Origin: Lates calcarifer
Taxonomy: Eukaryota > Chordata > Actinopteri > Centropomidae
DNA: 64,000 nt
NCBI RefSeq assembly: GCF_001640805.2
Contig: NC_066833.1
Coordinates: 2,322,454 to 2,386,453, forward strand
Direction of reading: 5' to 3'
Shown here one piece after another: positions 1-13,000 of the stretch. How positions within the stretch are numbered: position 1 is the first letter of the stretch; the number at the start of each line of letters is the position of its first letter. The notes beneath the pieces are model-generated. The model searched no databases, had not been told where the DNA came from, and saw only the letters and a program-made list of their open reading frames with translations. The translations under genes were made by a program, and so were the position numbers.

Positions 1-94
1 GTCATTCCCCCACTCTCTCCCTGTTTCCTGTCTCTCTCTCACTGTCCTAAAAATAAAGGCAAAAAATACTTAAAAAAAAAAAAAAAAAAAGCAA
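1..94 (+). mobile_element. 3' end of a tRNA-derived SINE with poly-A tail, cut by the window edge
   Basis: The window opens with GTCATTCCCCCACTCTCTCC, then a CT-rich stretch, CTGTCC, AATAAAGGCAAAAAA and a run of about 19 A. This order matches, from memory, the 3' part of an abundant teleost tRNA-derived SINE whose head (absent here, before position 1) carries the pol III A and B boxes. The plus orientation follows from the A tail. The family name was not checked; a LINE 3' tail with similar sequence is the alternative. Confidence 0.6.
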
Positions 95-1828
95 TTTGAT
101 TTCAATATGTGGCTTACTGCATATTGGTGTCATGGAAGTGCCGGAGATAGAAATGAAATGAAAAACTATGGGCTAATACCAACAGTCAGGGAGAGGGTGA
201 GAAGGCTCTGTAGTTGGATTTGCAACTACAGAGGCAGGAGGGGTAGGGGGGATTTGTCAGTCCTGTCTTTGTTAAGACATTATCCATAAATATTACCTGT
301 AGACACATTCAGCAGTTAGGTTAAAAAAAAATACTGTTCAATAGCTGTATACAACTACATTTATGTGGGGCTTAAAGTAAAGGGAACTTCAGGCACCTCT
401 TATTGTAGTAAATGTGCTGCTGTAGAATATTTTGATCCTTGTCTTTTAATACATCTCAGAGGATTATTCAGTATACACCTGCATTATCTGCATGATTAAA
501 CTGTTACTCATGAATCCTCACAGTGTCTCTGTGATCTGTTCATTCTGCTGACCTGCCAGAAGGTGGCACTGTCCCATTATTTTTTTACATGACAGAAATG
601 AAGTGAAGCAGTTGAGATGACAAGACTCAGTTAGAGAGAAAGTTTGACCACATCTCATGGGTTATTGATTAGAAATGTTTCTTTTTCATGTTTCAGTGAG
701 ATGCTGCTCAGACACTGACATGAAAGCAGGGAAGAACAATTTTCCAGGCGCTGTCACTGATCACAGCTGCTGTGAATCCATCAGGGTCTCAGATTTTTTC
801 TACAACCCTCTCTGACCAGTAGAGGTCTCTGCTGCTCTATCTGCACAGTGCACATACAATATGCTGTGACGCATACTGCACATAGAATATCCGCTCATCT
901 GTTTACTTAAGGGCCTGTTTCTCTCTGTCAGTTCTGGGACAGGCGTCTCTTGTCTGAGTGTGTCATCTGGACTTTGAAGCTCACACCCAACTCTGCCGTA
1001 CATTTACCTCAAGTCTGAACAAGAGCAGCAGCTCCATGTTTGTTAACTGACAGCACACGACACATGTCATCAGGTTTTCTGGCTCAAGACAAAAAGACAC
1101 TGATACAATGACAGTATCACAACAATAGTTACGACATAAAGGTACTAGACACTGAGCAAGGTGAGGCATGATAACACTACAGTGCTTTGTTGTCCTTAAA
1201 ATATTTGAGCCAGTGATTTTGTCTGTGAGTTCTGTGGTTGAGACTAATGTATCATCTTATTAAAGTTGATCTTGACTAAAGATCAAGACTGTTTTCTCAT
1301 TTCATTCTCATTTTATTAAAAACCAAATGAAAAAATTTGGGAAATATGTAGTAGAGACCCTGAGTGGAGCCATTGTCCAGACTGATATCAGGACTTTTGT
1401 TTAAGACAAAAATGCAAATCCTGGAACACAGTGCTGCTCTGAGAATATATCAGCTTTTCTAAAAGTCAAAGTCAAACTTTGGTAGGAATGCTAAGGCTTG
1501 ATATTTGCATTTGGTTTATTACATAAAATAATTTTTAAAAAGAAGAGGAAAAGAAAAAAGGAGTGGTTCATGAGTTATTATCCACAAGGTGAACTGGCCA
1601 CCTATTTAAGATATCCTCTTAACAAACAAACAAATCAACAAATATTACAACAACCAAATACATTTTCAAAGCAGTCAGTTCACTTTGCACTCATGTGCTA
1701 ATGAGGTATATCAGTCATTACTGCTGATGTACCTTTATGGTTTATGGTTAAATGAAACCTAAAAAAAACAAACAAAAAAACAACTGCTAATAAATGTTCA
1801 AATACACCTGAAGCGTGTGCAACACACT

Positions 1829-1830
<2 letters not shown>

Positions 1831-1860
<30 letters not shown>
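1831..1860. repeat. (AC)15 microsatellite
   Basis: Perfect AC dinucleotide run, 30 bp, in non-coding sequence. Likely length-polymorphic. Confidence 0.97.
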
Positions 1861-1863
<3 letters not shown>

Positions 1864-3332
1864 TGTGGCCTGTGTAGTTGTGTTTAACTCGACATGTCTG
1901 GAGCTGCTGCACATTCCTCCCTGTGCTTGTGAGTGTCCTGCGGTTTAACAGGCAGAGCAGAGGATAGGCATCGCTTTTCTCTCTCTCTCTCAGGGATTGG
2001 TTAAACTGTAGGATGTTGACACGTTATCAGTATATGAAAACCAAAATGTTTGCAGAAAGTCTTCTGGTTAAAATCTAATTCTTCCCTCAGGCCAAATCTC
2101 AAGTAGAGGCCACAGTACACAGCGTTGTCTCACTGGCCCAGTTTCCTCATCTCTCGTAATTCATTTTTGAAACCCTTGCATGACATTAATAGTCAAAAGT
2201 AAAACCTAAACTGGCTTAAAAAAAAAAACATTTATAATGTTAAAGATTGTTGTACAGCTGCTACAAAACCACTTATTTTGAAGGTGTCCAGCCTCATAAA
2301 TTACTAACGTGAACTAAAGCAAATGTCTCATACTGCAGTGAGATTCCTTGAATGTGTGCTTTAAAATCCATCTACTCTGGAGCTGACGCTGCTACTGTTC
2401 AATTACCACAGAACCAGTCATGCATTCCTTCCAGGTGTGTGTATCACACTATCTCTGCACAAGGTTGTATTCTGATTATTTGGCAGCTTAACTCCTAATG
2501 TGATACAAGTCAGTTGAACAAGAGAGTGAAAGCAGAGACAGTATGTGATGTGGCTGACGTTGGTTCAGATGTACAGGAAGTTGGTGCAAATTCCACAAGG
2601 TGGAGTTTGGTTGAGATGCCACAGGAGAAAATCACAAATACACACTTCTTACACAGTGATCTTAGTAACAGCACATTCCAGCCTGATTAAAACAGGAATA
2701 AGAAATATGCAGACTGTGGAAAGATCTGTTTTTGTTTTTCAAAAGTAAAGGTTGCATTGGTGGGTTGTTAAAAGTAAGCAAAAGCAAACAGAAATACTGA
2801 CAAAGATATTTTTAGTAGAATAGTGAACTGTAAAACTAAGCAATATTTCTGCAAAACGTAACGTCCTCATTGTGGTGGCATAACCTTTTGTTCAGAACAC
2901 ATCTGCTGCCATAAATTAGTTGTAAATAAATAAATAGAATTTCTAGGAGACAGAGTTTAGACAAAAAGGAAAACTAAAATAAAAACTAACCAACAAAAAC
3001 AAGCTTTTTAATCTGGAATGACTTTTACCTTATTACTCAACACTCAGTTAAATGTTTTTATTCTAGAAGTTACACATGTAAGATGTTGGAATAAAAATTA
3101 AAAAATGTTTCTTATGTCATTTCTGCTTCAACACCTCCTACCAGATAACCTTAGTCATTACTTCACCCCCCTCTGTCCTCCACCCACAAGACCAAACATG
3201 TTCATGAACCCAGGACTTCATTTTCATTTCAGGAGGAGAGACGATGAGAAACGAGGGAGGGACGACAATGTGTCAGACTGATGGTTTGGCTGAGGATCAG
3301 TGTGTTTTATTCATGCCAGGGGGTGTCTACAA

Positions 3333-3355
3333 ACACACACACACACACACACACA
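3333..3355. repeat. (AC)n microsatellite, about 11 units
   Basis: Perfect AC run inside a short open frame. The frame owes its Thr-His repeat to this microsatellite and is not a gene. Confidence 0.95.
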
Positions 3356-5440
3356 ACTCCACCGCTTCACCCTCAAATGAAAACTGACGTTCCTCTCAGG
3401 GAAGTCGTCTCTGACCTTGTCTCCTTCTGCAAAGACACAGTCCATTCTGAAGCAAAATACTTGCTGTGATTCATACTAATTCATGTAATATTGAGATTAT
3501 GTTTTCATTTTATATTTGCAAGTTTCTCCTTGTTCCTGTCATTTATACACACAATGACACAGAGGCAGAAATCTTCATTTACACAGCCTGTGCAACTAAA
3601 CACTGTTTTAAATTGTGGATGAATTGGAGGCTGTTTTTTAAAGCTGCTGTAGCAAAAAAAAAAAACCCTCAAAGAAAATGTGGTTTAGTCAGACCCCAAA
3701 GCCTAGAAATGTGTCTACTGCCACATAAATAATACTAAACAACAAATATGTAGGGCATTTTCATTGAAATGCTGCAGACTGAGTTTGTGTGCCCCACCCT
3801 CTAAGACATGAACATAAACATCTTGGTAAACCTACAGCAGAGAAAGGTGTTATGGGTAACTATTGTTTGCAGAGAAACAGATGGCACCTTCTCAATCTCC
3901 CATAAAGAGTTTAGGCGTAGTTACATTTCAGCACAGTACTACTACACCTGATCTTGTGGCTGAGCAGAGGAAAATAAATACCCCTTCAAGGCACTTAACA
4001 GCATTCTCCATCTTGACATTGTCTCATCCATTTTCATTAATAAATCCAAATTCTATCACATCTGTTTCATGGATGTGGTGGTTTGTTTACACTGTGACCA
4101 GGAGAAAATGGATTTCTCTTCACACACAGAAGCATAATTCCAGCATAACACTAAATGTGCTCATCCCTCGCTCCATCTTAACCTCACTTGTAAACCAGGC
4201 CCTGAAATACTTCTTCAGTTGGAGAAGAGTTATGTTTACAACTGAGGCTAAAACAGAGAGGAAGATTGACTGATGTGGTGAACACTCACTGATGCCTGCT
4301 GAGTTTCCATTGCAGAGTGTCTAGGGCTCAGAGATACTCTAGGAGCATGAACATCTGGACAGAGCTCAGAGTGGAACCACTGCACCTTCAAAAGGCATTT
4401 GAGGTGGTTCAGTGATGTGGCTTCTTGGTATATCTGAGAGGGGACCCAGGACATGCTTTTGGGATTTAGCAATATCCCATGTGGCCTCAGGATGTCTTGG
4501 GATCCCTGTCTGGGTTGCCTTTCTTAACACTGCAGCCACTGTGAGTAACAAGGTTATTTTGCAGTTCATAAAGATAAAAAAAAGTAAAAGACTCACCTCA
4601 GCCTGTGGCACCCTTTAGTCATGTGACACCCTCCTGTTTGCTCTCATTGGTTTATTCTCTTGAACCACCACCCTGATCACCAGCCACATGAAGCCGGGGA
4701 CATCCCATCCTGAGACAAACAGTTGGAATGTAAACCATTATGACTGAGGACAGGCATGGTTCACTGACAGTCATAAAGAACAGAAGTGATCATGTTGAGA
4801 CGTGTGTCAGACAGCAAGAAAAACACATTGTATGTAACAAGCTCATCACTGATGTGTGAGGAGGAAGCTGGATGTTGCAGCATGCTGGAGGCTGTCAGCC
4901 AAACTGATGAATGAGTTAAAGGCCAAGGGCATGAAGGGCATAAATATCTGAAACTGACTTGAATAGTTTCTGATACTGTGAAGCCCAGGGAGATCCCCAG
5001 GGAGCAACATCTGCTTCTGCTGAACAGCTGTAGGTTCCAGTGGGTGGGTTTCCTTTCATTCCAGTTAACTGACTGGATGAAACTAACCTAAACACGGGTT
5101 AAACCAACTACAACCACACTATAAATCACAGCAGACAATTTGTTGACATGCAAGGTGTTGTAATATAGTAAGTATGATTCTAAAGTTAGCATCCAGCTGA
5201 AAAGCTCAGCTAAAGTCGAGTAGAGTTGAGCCTGACAAACAACTGTTTATACTGATGAAACTGTCACTGTAGACTACAAAATGAAGTGGAGTAGATCTCA
5301 TGTGAACAAGCAGAAGCTGCAGTTGAGCTAGTAAAGAAGATTTTAACTCTGCTAGATTATATGTTGCACACTTGAACACAAAAGTGACTTTCCAGGCGTG
5401 CATGAGTTGAAAAGCAGGTCTTTTACTTATTTTTCTCTCT

Positions 5441-5527
5441 GAAAACACAGACACACAAGCACATCAGCACGACAACATCGCGACATTCAGGCTGTCTCAG
5501 GGTTCACTCATTAATCAACGTTGACCT
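5441..5527. repeat. Direct repeat, left copy (~87 bp)
   Basis: Starts GAAAACACAGACACACAAGC and runs through a near-identical block ending in ATTAATCAACGTTGACCT. It matches 5797-5884 in the same orientation, with the first ~50 bases almost perfect and the last ~35 diverged by several substitutions. The start-to-start distance is 356 bp. The sequence between contains more CG dinucleotides than the surrounding DNA. It could be two units of a longer tandem repeat, terminal repeats of a small element, or a local duplication. I do not recognise the family. Confidence 0.85.
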
Positions 5528-5796
5528 AACGTACAACATACGTGCTTGCGTTTATATAATAAATCAACACGCTGATAATGGCACTTCACACAGACGATAT
5601 TTTAGCAGGTGGTTACACTTTTGACATTCGCCATTAACTACTGTTAGGTTGAGCACATTGTCCCACAACTCTCGTTTCACTTGTAAAACATCACACACCG
5701 AAATCACATTTACAGTACACATAGTCTCTTATCGTCACGCACTCTCTATGCATAAGTACCGTAACTTTTTTACATATTTCCTCATCTTGCTCACCT

Positions 5797-5884
5797 GAAA
5801 ACACAGACACACAAGCACATCAGCACGACAACATTGCGACATTCAGGCTATCTGGGTGTCCACTCATTAATTTAACGCTGACCT
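5797..5884. repeat. Direct repeat, right copy (~87 bp)
   Basis: Second copy of the block at 5441-5527. Differences include CATCGCGAC to CATTGCGAC and changes near the end, where ATTAATCAACGTTGACC becomes ATTAATTTAACGCTGACC. Sequence after the two copies is not similar, so the repeat has a defined right edge near the GACCT. Confidence 0.85.
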
Positions 5885-8800
5885 GCAGCGGGCTTAAAGG
5901 ACCCCTAGGCTGCCCCGAAGTGCCTGTGTGAGCTTTACTCCTTGTAACCATTTATTACCCCTACTGAAAATAATAGCTGCTCTCGTAAATGCACATATCA
6001 GATCACAAAGAAACAAAATAACAACAACAAAATAATCAGCATAAAGTACAGTTAAAACACAATATGAGAATGAGAATGGGGGGTGTCCGTCCACACTGCC
6101 AAGAGTCCCACAAAAAGCATGGACCACCTTCTCACGGTCTGGAGCTTTGGGATTTTCATTTCATTTTTCATTTTTAAAAAAGTAAACTTTGTCTAATGCA
6201 TTAAAAAGAAGCCTTGCATTTTTTCTCAAAATGTATAGACTACTGCTATTATGTAAAATAGTTGCATATGAACCTCAACTGTAGAAAATACAAGTGTATA
6301 TATGTTAATATGAAGAGCAGCACATGTAGCAGTGTTGTTATATTGCAGTAAGTTTAGCTGTAATTTGAATGCTGTGTTTTAGTGCTGCCTTCAGTGAACC
6401 TGTTCTCCTTTGCTACAGTAAATCATCTTTATGTTTGTGTTTAATCAAAGTGAGAGCCTCATTTCCCTCTCCCCCTCCTGTACTTTGAAACAGGGTTAAG
6501 GCTTTGAAGTGTGAATAGTAGCCAGCACATTAAAATCAGCGGGGGAGACTCCAATTATGAACTGCTCCTGCTGGGTTACAGGAACTTCAGGATTCCTCCA
6601 TCCGCCCTGACTGAACCTGGGTCAGACAAACCCTCCCCCCTCAGCTGTGTGGAGGCCACAGGTCACAGTGGGCCCTGAAGCCCTGTTAGCACTCTTAAAT
6701 TAGTTTCTGAAATTTGTGTCACAGAGAGCTGTTTCAGTTGAAATGCATCTTCTGATTGTTAAAGTGTATTTATGTTTTAATTGACACTTTTTGTCAGGCT
6801 GTGGTACAGTATTTTTGTTGGGTTTAAACCTACTGGGTAAGTGAGGGTAAGAGACGCAGTGACTCCAAGAGTGACTCCAATTGATGTTTGAGTGTGTGAT
6901 ATAAGCTAGGACCTGCACAGCACAGCTAGGGTCAAAAGCAAAGAACAAAGGGAGGAAGGCAGCATGTATAGACTCTCATTAAGGTAAAGTGATTGCACCT
7001 GAGGAGGGGGCGGTCCTCTCCGAGCAGGAGCGCTTATTTTTGTGTTTTGTTTGCTTGAGGTTTGATCAGGTGATTCTGACAATTGTAACTATGCAAACTG
7101 TATTTCTTGGGCTTATGTTTAAGTTTTCATCCTGAAAATTTTCTTAATATGTTCTTGACCCCTGCATTTTGTTAACAGAAGGTGAATACTGCTGAATCTC
7201 GATAGAGCTGTTTGTGTTTTTACTGTAACATTAAAGCCTCTAAAGGGGATAGTATCAAATAAGACACTGCAGTAGAATCAGCAGAATTTGGGACTGAATA
7301 CATAAGTTTGAAAAGCAATAAAATCTGTTGGTGTGGAGTTAGAACGAAGTGAGTTTAGCACACCTCAGCAGCCCACTCTTCATTCTGCTCCCGGCTCCAG
7401 GAGTGTGGAGTCATCTCACATGTTCAGTTTTGCTTGTTGGATCTTTGGATGGACCAGACAAAACGAGTCTTTCCCAGATGACATGAGGTGTGATGCTGAT
7501 GAGAGTCAGTCAGAGCAGACAGAGTTGACCTGAGCTGTTGTATCTCTGTGACTGTAGCATGTATGTTTTGTATTGCATAAGTGGAATTGCATAGAAAGTC
7601 AAATGAAGCATATTGGAGGATTTCTGATTCATTATTTCTGTAACATGTACTGTAAGGTAGCACAATCAGTGCAATACAGTAATAAGGTGTCATTCTTTTG
7701 TAGTGATCAAATCTTGGCTTATGCAGTGAATTTAGTAAAAATGAAAGCCACTACAAAGACAGTGGTGAACCTGTAGTGCTACTACACTGAGCTGCACGTT
7801 GTTAAAAAGAATTTTGAAAATGTGAAAAATTCATGTAACCTGTGATAACTGTTGATCTCTGTACATGTGTTGTTCTCCTTCTTTTTCAGCTTTGTCTCTC
7901 TGTATTTTAAATCTACCTGCTGTTTCTTGTTGAATTCCTTTAACCTCTCAGCCTCTCATCATGCCTCTACCACAGACTGTGATGTTTGTTCTCAGGTGGC
8001 AGATCTACAGCCCGTCTATTCTCTGTTAACATTTTCTGCTCTACTTCCGCCTCTCCCCCCACAGGGCACAAACAACCCTGGCAACAAGCAGTGGTGTCGA
8101 AAGGGGACTGGATGGTTGCATCTGTGACTCCACACTGAGCAGCTTGTCTGATTGGCCGGCCCAGCGACAAGCGATAAAATGCAGTGCGAGTCAAGCTCCC
8201 GAACAAAACTGTTGATGTTCCACGGAGCTTCTCCACCAGCACATTGTCTCTGCAGGAGATTCCTGCTGTGCTCATGTTATCATGTTAACAGGATGAACAG
8301 AAAGTCTGATACCCTACTTCAACCAGCCAACTCATGGCCCCACTCTGACCTACTGACCTCACAGACTCTCACAGACTGTGGAGTAAATGTCTTACAGTTT
8401 TGTGCTGCGCCATTTATTTTGAATTTTCACACCTTCAGGCTCAAGTCTTTGAATGCTCACCTTCCTCTTTGAACTTTTTTGTCCTCAAAACACAGAAACA
8501 ATCCAATTAGCCTCAGCAGCTGTGATGCCTGGATGTGAGGAGTGCAAGATTCACAGTTGGTTGGGAGCTGCCAGCCCTTTGGAAGAGAAAGTGTCTCCCA
8601 AACACTCCACGTGGCCTCAGTCAGTCGAACCAGGTCACCCTCAGAGGAGAGGAGACCAAGCATGCATCCATCAGAGCTGCACAGAAACACAAACTGGACA
8701 GCTGATATGATGATAGTTCCCCTCCTCCTGTTCCCTGCACAGTGTCACAGCTGTTTGTGTGGAGATTTCTTTCATACAGATCTTGTTCCATCAGTCCAGT

Positions 8801-8902
8801 ATCACTACTGCACACACAACACTTAAATTAATTGATAACACACCACAACAGCATGAGTTTAGGAATGATATGTCTGACCCTCTGAGTCTGCAGCCATGAC
8901 AG
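5885..8902. other. Intergenic, no gene seen
   Basis: No coding region supported. Overlapping short frames at 7.3-8.8 kb on both strands (up to 106 codons) shadow each other and have no domain. A GC-richer patch at 6980-7030 and another near 8040-8170 are noted without interpretation. Confidence 0.65.
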
Positions 8903-9045
8903 AAGCTCTGTGAGGCTGTACCTGCTAACATGCTAACATGCTCACTGTGACAGTGCTAACATGTTGATGTTTGGCAAGGTTTACTATGTTCATCATCTTA
9001 GTTTTGCATGTTACCTTGTTTTCATTAGCACCCCTGAATGTGCAC
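8903..9045 (+). repeat. Interspersed repeat family A, 5' part
   Basis: Contains GTGAGGCTGTACCTGCTAAC, ATGCTAACATGCTCACTGTGA, ATGTTGATGTTTGGCA and TTCATCATCTTAGTTTTGCATG in the order I recall for a widespread teleost repeat. That repeat continues with the CTGATGATGGCGCTAGA core, seen in the next copy at about 9.86 kb. Diverged, so an old insertion. Confidence 0.65.
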
Positions 9046-9859
9046 GTCATTCTCACACAGCAAGTCAGTTACACAGTTACTCATCATGGTGACTCTGTGT
9101 TATCATGTGCAAAAATGTCACAGGGTCATCCAGCTGCTGGCTGTAGCTTCATATTTAATGACATGAAGTGATATCAATCTTCTCATCTAACTTTTTGGTG
9201 AGGAAGGGATGAAGCATACTCATTCAGTGTCCCATAAACTTTCTGGGACTACTTGGTTAAAAAGGCTCACAGCAAGTAAACTGTATTTGTACAGCTGTTT
9301 ATACCAAACAGCGTGGCCAATCAGCAAACAACACAATCAGGACATAAAGGGAGAGTGAGCTGTCTGTGAGTCTGAATCAGCTTTGAAGACTTTCTGCTCA
9401 CCACAACGAGAGATCCTGATGGATGTCGACATGTCGTGTCTCCAGGACTGAAACCCTCTCTGCCTCAGAGATCAAAAGCTCTTTGAAATCACTGAAGCTG
9501 AATCCCTCACTGGTTGAGACAATGCCTGATGCTTAGTGCAGCTCACTGAATAAGAAACACCCACCACTCACAATCTTTTTATACTCAGAGGTTCACAAGT
9601 CAACATCAAAGTCAAGAAAAGTAGTTTCCAGCCTAATGAGATTTGTAGATTATTGACTGAAGTATAGGTAAACAGATTGTCCAGTGCTTATGGTCAGTTT
9701 GTGGCAAATTTTCAACACCCAGCATTCATCTGGATTTCATATTATTAAGCAGCCTTAAACTGGGAGTGTGCATTTGAAAATGAAAAAAGCAAGTATAATC
9801 TTAACTGTGGTCACGGTCTTAGTTTTGTGGGTGAGCATGGCACCATGATTTATTTTACA

Positions 9860-10045
9860 AACCAAATTATTGACCTGATGATGGCGCTAGATTAAAAGTC
9901 AGAGGATCATCAGAGGGGAACACGAACGTCTGAACTAAATTTCATGCTCATTTTTTCAATAGTTGTTGAGACCTTTCACACAGAACCTCATGGTGGCACT
10001 AGAGGAAAAGTCTGTGAATCACCAAACTCATTAAGGTTGTTCACC
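9860..10045 (+). repeat. Interspersed repeat family A, core part
   Basis: Carries TTGACCTGATGATGGCGCTA, AAAAGTCAGAGGATCATCAGAG, AATAGTTGTTGAGA and CTCATGGTGGCACTAGAGGA, the recurring blocks of family A. It lies about 0.8 kb downstream of another family A fragment in the same orientation. The two may be pieces of one element separated by unrelated sequence. Confidence 0.75.
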
Positions 10046-13000
10046 TGAAACCATGTGACCCATCCAAAAGTTTTCAAGAGTCTGGTTCCATCAGTACAAA
10101 TGATCATAACAAGTTGTGGAGTAGGCAAATGGAAAATACTGATAAAACCACATTTATCAGTATAAACACAAACAAAGCTGTGAGCTCAGACCACACATGT
10201 TGTCTGTCAGTAAACTGTTTAAAATATGTGGGGAACTTCAATGTGTTCACTGGTTTGGACATACAGAGCTGAGCAGTAACGGAGGTGTTGGAGTATTTGA
10301 ATCACAGATTAAGAATTGAGACACAAAATCATCAGCTGGTGAGGGAGTGAAGATAATCTCCATGTAATATGCAAAACATATTTTCTGTACTTAGAGAAAA
10401 AAAGGTTTTAAAAGTAATAATCTCCTTAATGCTGTGTGCTGTTATTTTTTTAATCAGAACCTTTTTTTTTTTGCCAAATGGGATGCTGGGATTTGATGTT
10501 TAGTACCTCAGCCCTGCACTTTAGCCCCACAATAAAAAGAGGGCTTAATAAAAGCTTGAATCACCTGCAGGAGATCTCAGGAACTCTGGATCAGTCTGAC
10601 CCTGGATCAGTCACAGTGAGCTCAGATGACGTCGACTCTGTGTTGAGTGATAAGATGAAAATCGGAAAAATCCTGCACCTCTTTGATCAGTTGACCTGCA
10701 TCAAAGCCCGACTGTCCTGCAGCGCCGTCGGTCAGCTGCTGAGAAGATTGTCTTCACGTCAACACGGCTTAGTCTTCCATGGCACGCCACATTTAACCCG
10801 CTGTTAACCCCGTCTGCTGCTGCTGCTGCTGAAGTCAGACTCATAAACACACCAACTGAATCTTCAGGAAAATCTGAACCGTCACATTTTGAGCTGCATG
10901 AGTCATTTCTGTGAATTTTCAAATGAGTCAAATATCACTGCACAGATCTAACCACTCAGCTATTATGAGTATGATTTGTGGCTGGGTTGGACTGGGTCTG
11001 CTCATATCTGGGTCAGCTGGTGTTGACAGCAGTAGATAAAATCATGTAGTGTGATGTGTAAAGATTGTAACTGTTCAGCAGTTGTTCTTTTTAAGATTTT
11101 TTTGGACATTGTTTCAATTGACATCAACCAATGATGCACTTGTGTGTCAACCAAGGTAAACAAGCTTTAAACCTAGGTTTAAAGTTAGCTTCATTTTACA
11201 AAGGTCTCTCAGGGTTTTCCACAAATACAAAGAATGTACAGCAGGGTGACAGAAGTAGTCACACATTGTTAAACAGCTCATTGTGTTTCATGTGTAGGTT
11301 CAGATTCCTTCAGTGTCAGTTCAGGAGGTTTTTACCAGGAGCTGAATCCTCCTCAGAGGTCTCCTCCTCTCCAGAACAAACAGAGCAGCTGATTAAAACC
11401 AGTCAAAATATGAATAAAACACTTTCATGTTAAAAATCTGTGTTATTCTGTGACACACTTTGGTGGACACAGGACATCAGTGAGGGGCTGTGGTCTGTTA
11501 GCTGAGATGCTGCTAACGTTAGCTCAGCCTGTTTGGAGGTCAGGATTCCTTCAGCTGACGCTTACGGAAAGCCCTGGTCCCACACCTCTCCATTCAGGAT
11601 CTCAGTGCCACTGCATGTGCTGTCCAATACAATTACACGTGATAGTGTGTGCTCTCAGTGGATTTATGTGGTTGTCTACCTCCAGAAGTCCAGGTGGTGG
11701 TGGATTTACTCAGTTATCAGGTTTATGCTCCATCCTCACTGTGAAAGACTAAAAACTCTGTGCAAGTTGGTTGAAATGATCTCTATGTGCTTTGTCCAGA
11801 CTTGATAGGTTTTAGCTGGTCTTCAGCTTCATCCCATGATTACAGCTGCTTATTTTTGACAGGAGCATAATGGTTTGTGTTCAGGTTCATGTTTACCTTC
11901 AAGTCTGAAATAAATCAGGTTTTGTTAAATGGAGCATGGTATTAGTTCAGGTGGAGCAGTGAAGTTGCTTCGTTCATACTTCACCATCAGTGGCTCTTTG
12001 AGCAGTGATACCAGAGATGATTTAAAGTCTACACATGAAGAGTCATTCTAGAAACCTAGAATTCAAATCAGTCTCAGACATAAAACATATGAAGAACAAA
12101 CAAGAGTTGATGTTTGTTCCCAACAATGCTGAAACCTCAGAGTGTTAAAGTTCACACTATGTCTTCCAGAAATCAGATCATCCATCACACATGTTGTCAT
12201 ATCTACACAATGAACCTCTGTACCTCTGTGGTTCAGAAAGATGCTGTGTGAATAATGAACCATCTCAGACTGGGGAAATGTACTGTACTGCTCCTCATAC
12301 TGACTTTGTCCTCAGCCTGTGGTGACTTTGATCTGTTCTGTAAAGTTTAGACATTCTGAAAACTTCCCTCTCATTACTCTACAATAACTTTACATTGTTG
12401 TTTTCTTCTGTTATTTTTTGTTGTAGTTTTGTGCAGATATTTGTCTCTTTCCAAACCCTCTACTATCTCCCATTCAATGCTTTCACCCCTGTTTTAAATA
12501 CCAAGTCCAATCATCCATGCATTCTAACTAAAAAGTATTTTGAATTTAAGAAAACAGAGCAGTGCTTATTGTCGTGGTGCCACTGAAGTGCAAACATCCT
12601 GTGCATGGCAACCAGCAGGCAGCTTCTGACACAGTTAATTGTGATTGGTGGAGCTGAAAACAGGCCACAGTGAAACTGAAGTCCACAGCAGCATTTGGCC
12701 TTCACTGCCAAAGGTCACTCACAGAATGGAGGGGTGAATCATCATGATGTGCTCTTTAGGTTTTTTTCAAACAGTTAATTAATTCCTAGACTGATCTCCT
12801 GAAGCATGTGCTCTAACACTGTATGACTGTAAGACTGAACAAGATGTCTGATCTGTATCACAAAAGAAGAAGAAACATTCATTTACACAATTGTCATTGA
12901 TTTTTTTCTAACACAGAGCCCTAAAGCCACGGTCCGAGCGATGGATGAGTGACCTTCACAGCTGGGAAGCGGCAGTATACTGTATGATGATACCAGGTCA

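Larger units (their letters stand above)
95..5440. other. Intergenic, no gene seen
   Basis: AT-rich non-coding DNA. Open frames here are short (the longest, 3863-4273, is 136 codons), have no recognisable domain, low-complexity composition and no convincing splice context. Two CA microsatellites and several A- or T-runs are present. Nothing else can be supported. Confidence 0.7.

Noticed and set aside
3863..4273. 136-codon open frame, plus strand
   Set aside because: No domain, AT-rich composition, no splice or promoter support. Length is within chance expectation for 64 kb of six frames.
10478..10807. 109-codon frame with slightly raised CpG
   Set aside because: Overlapped by a minus-strand frame of similar quality, no recognised family, no clear donor. 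Left as intergenic.
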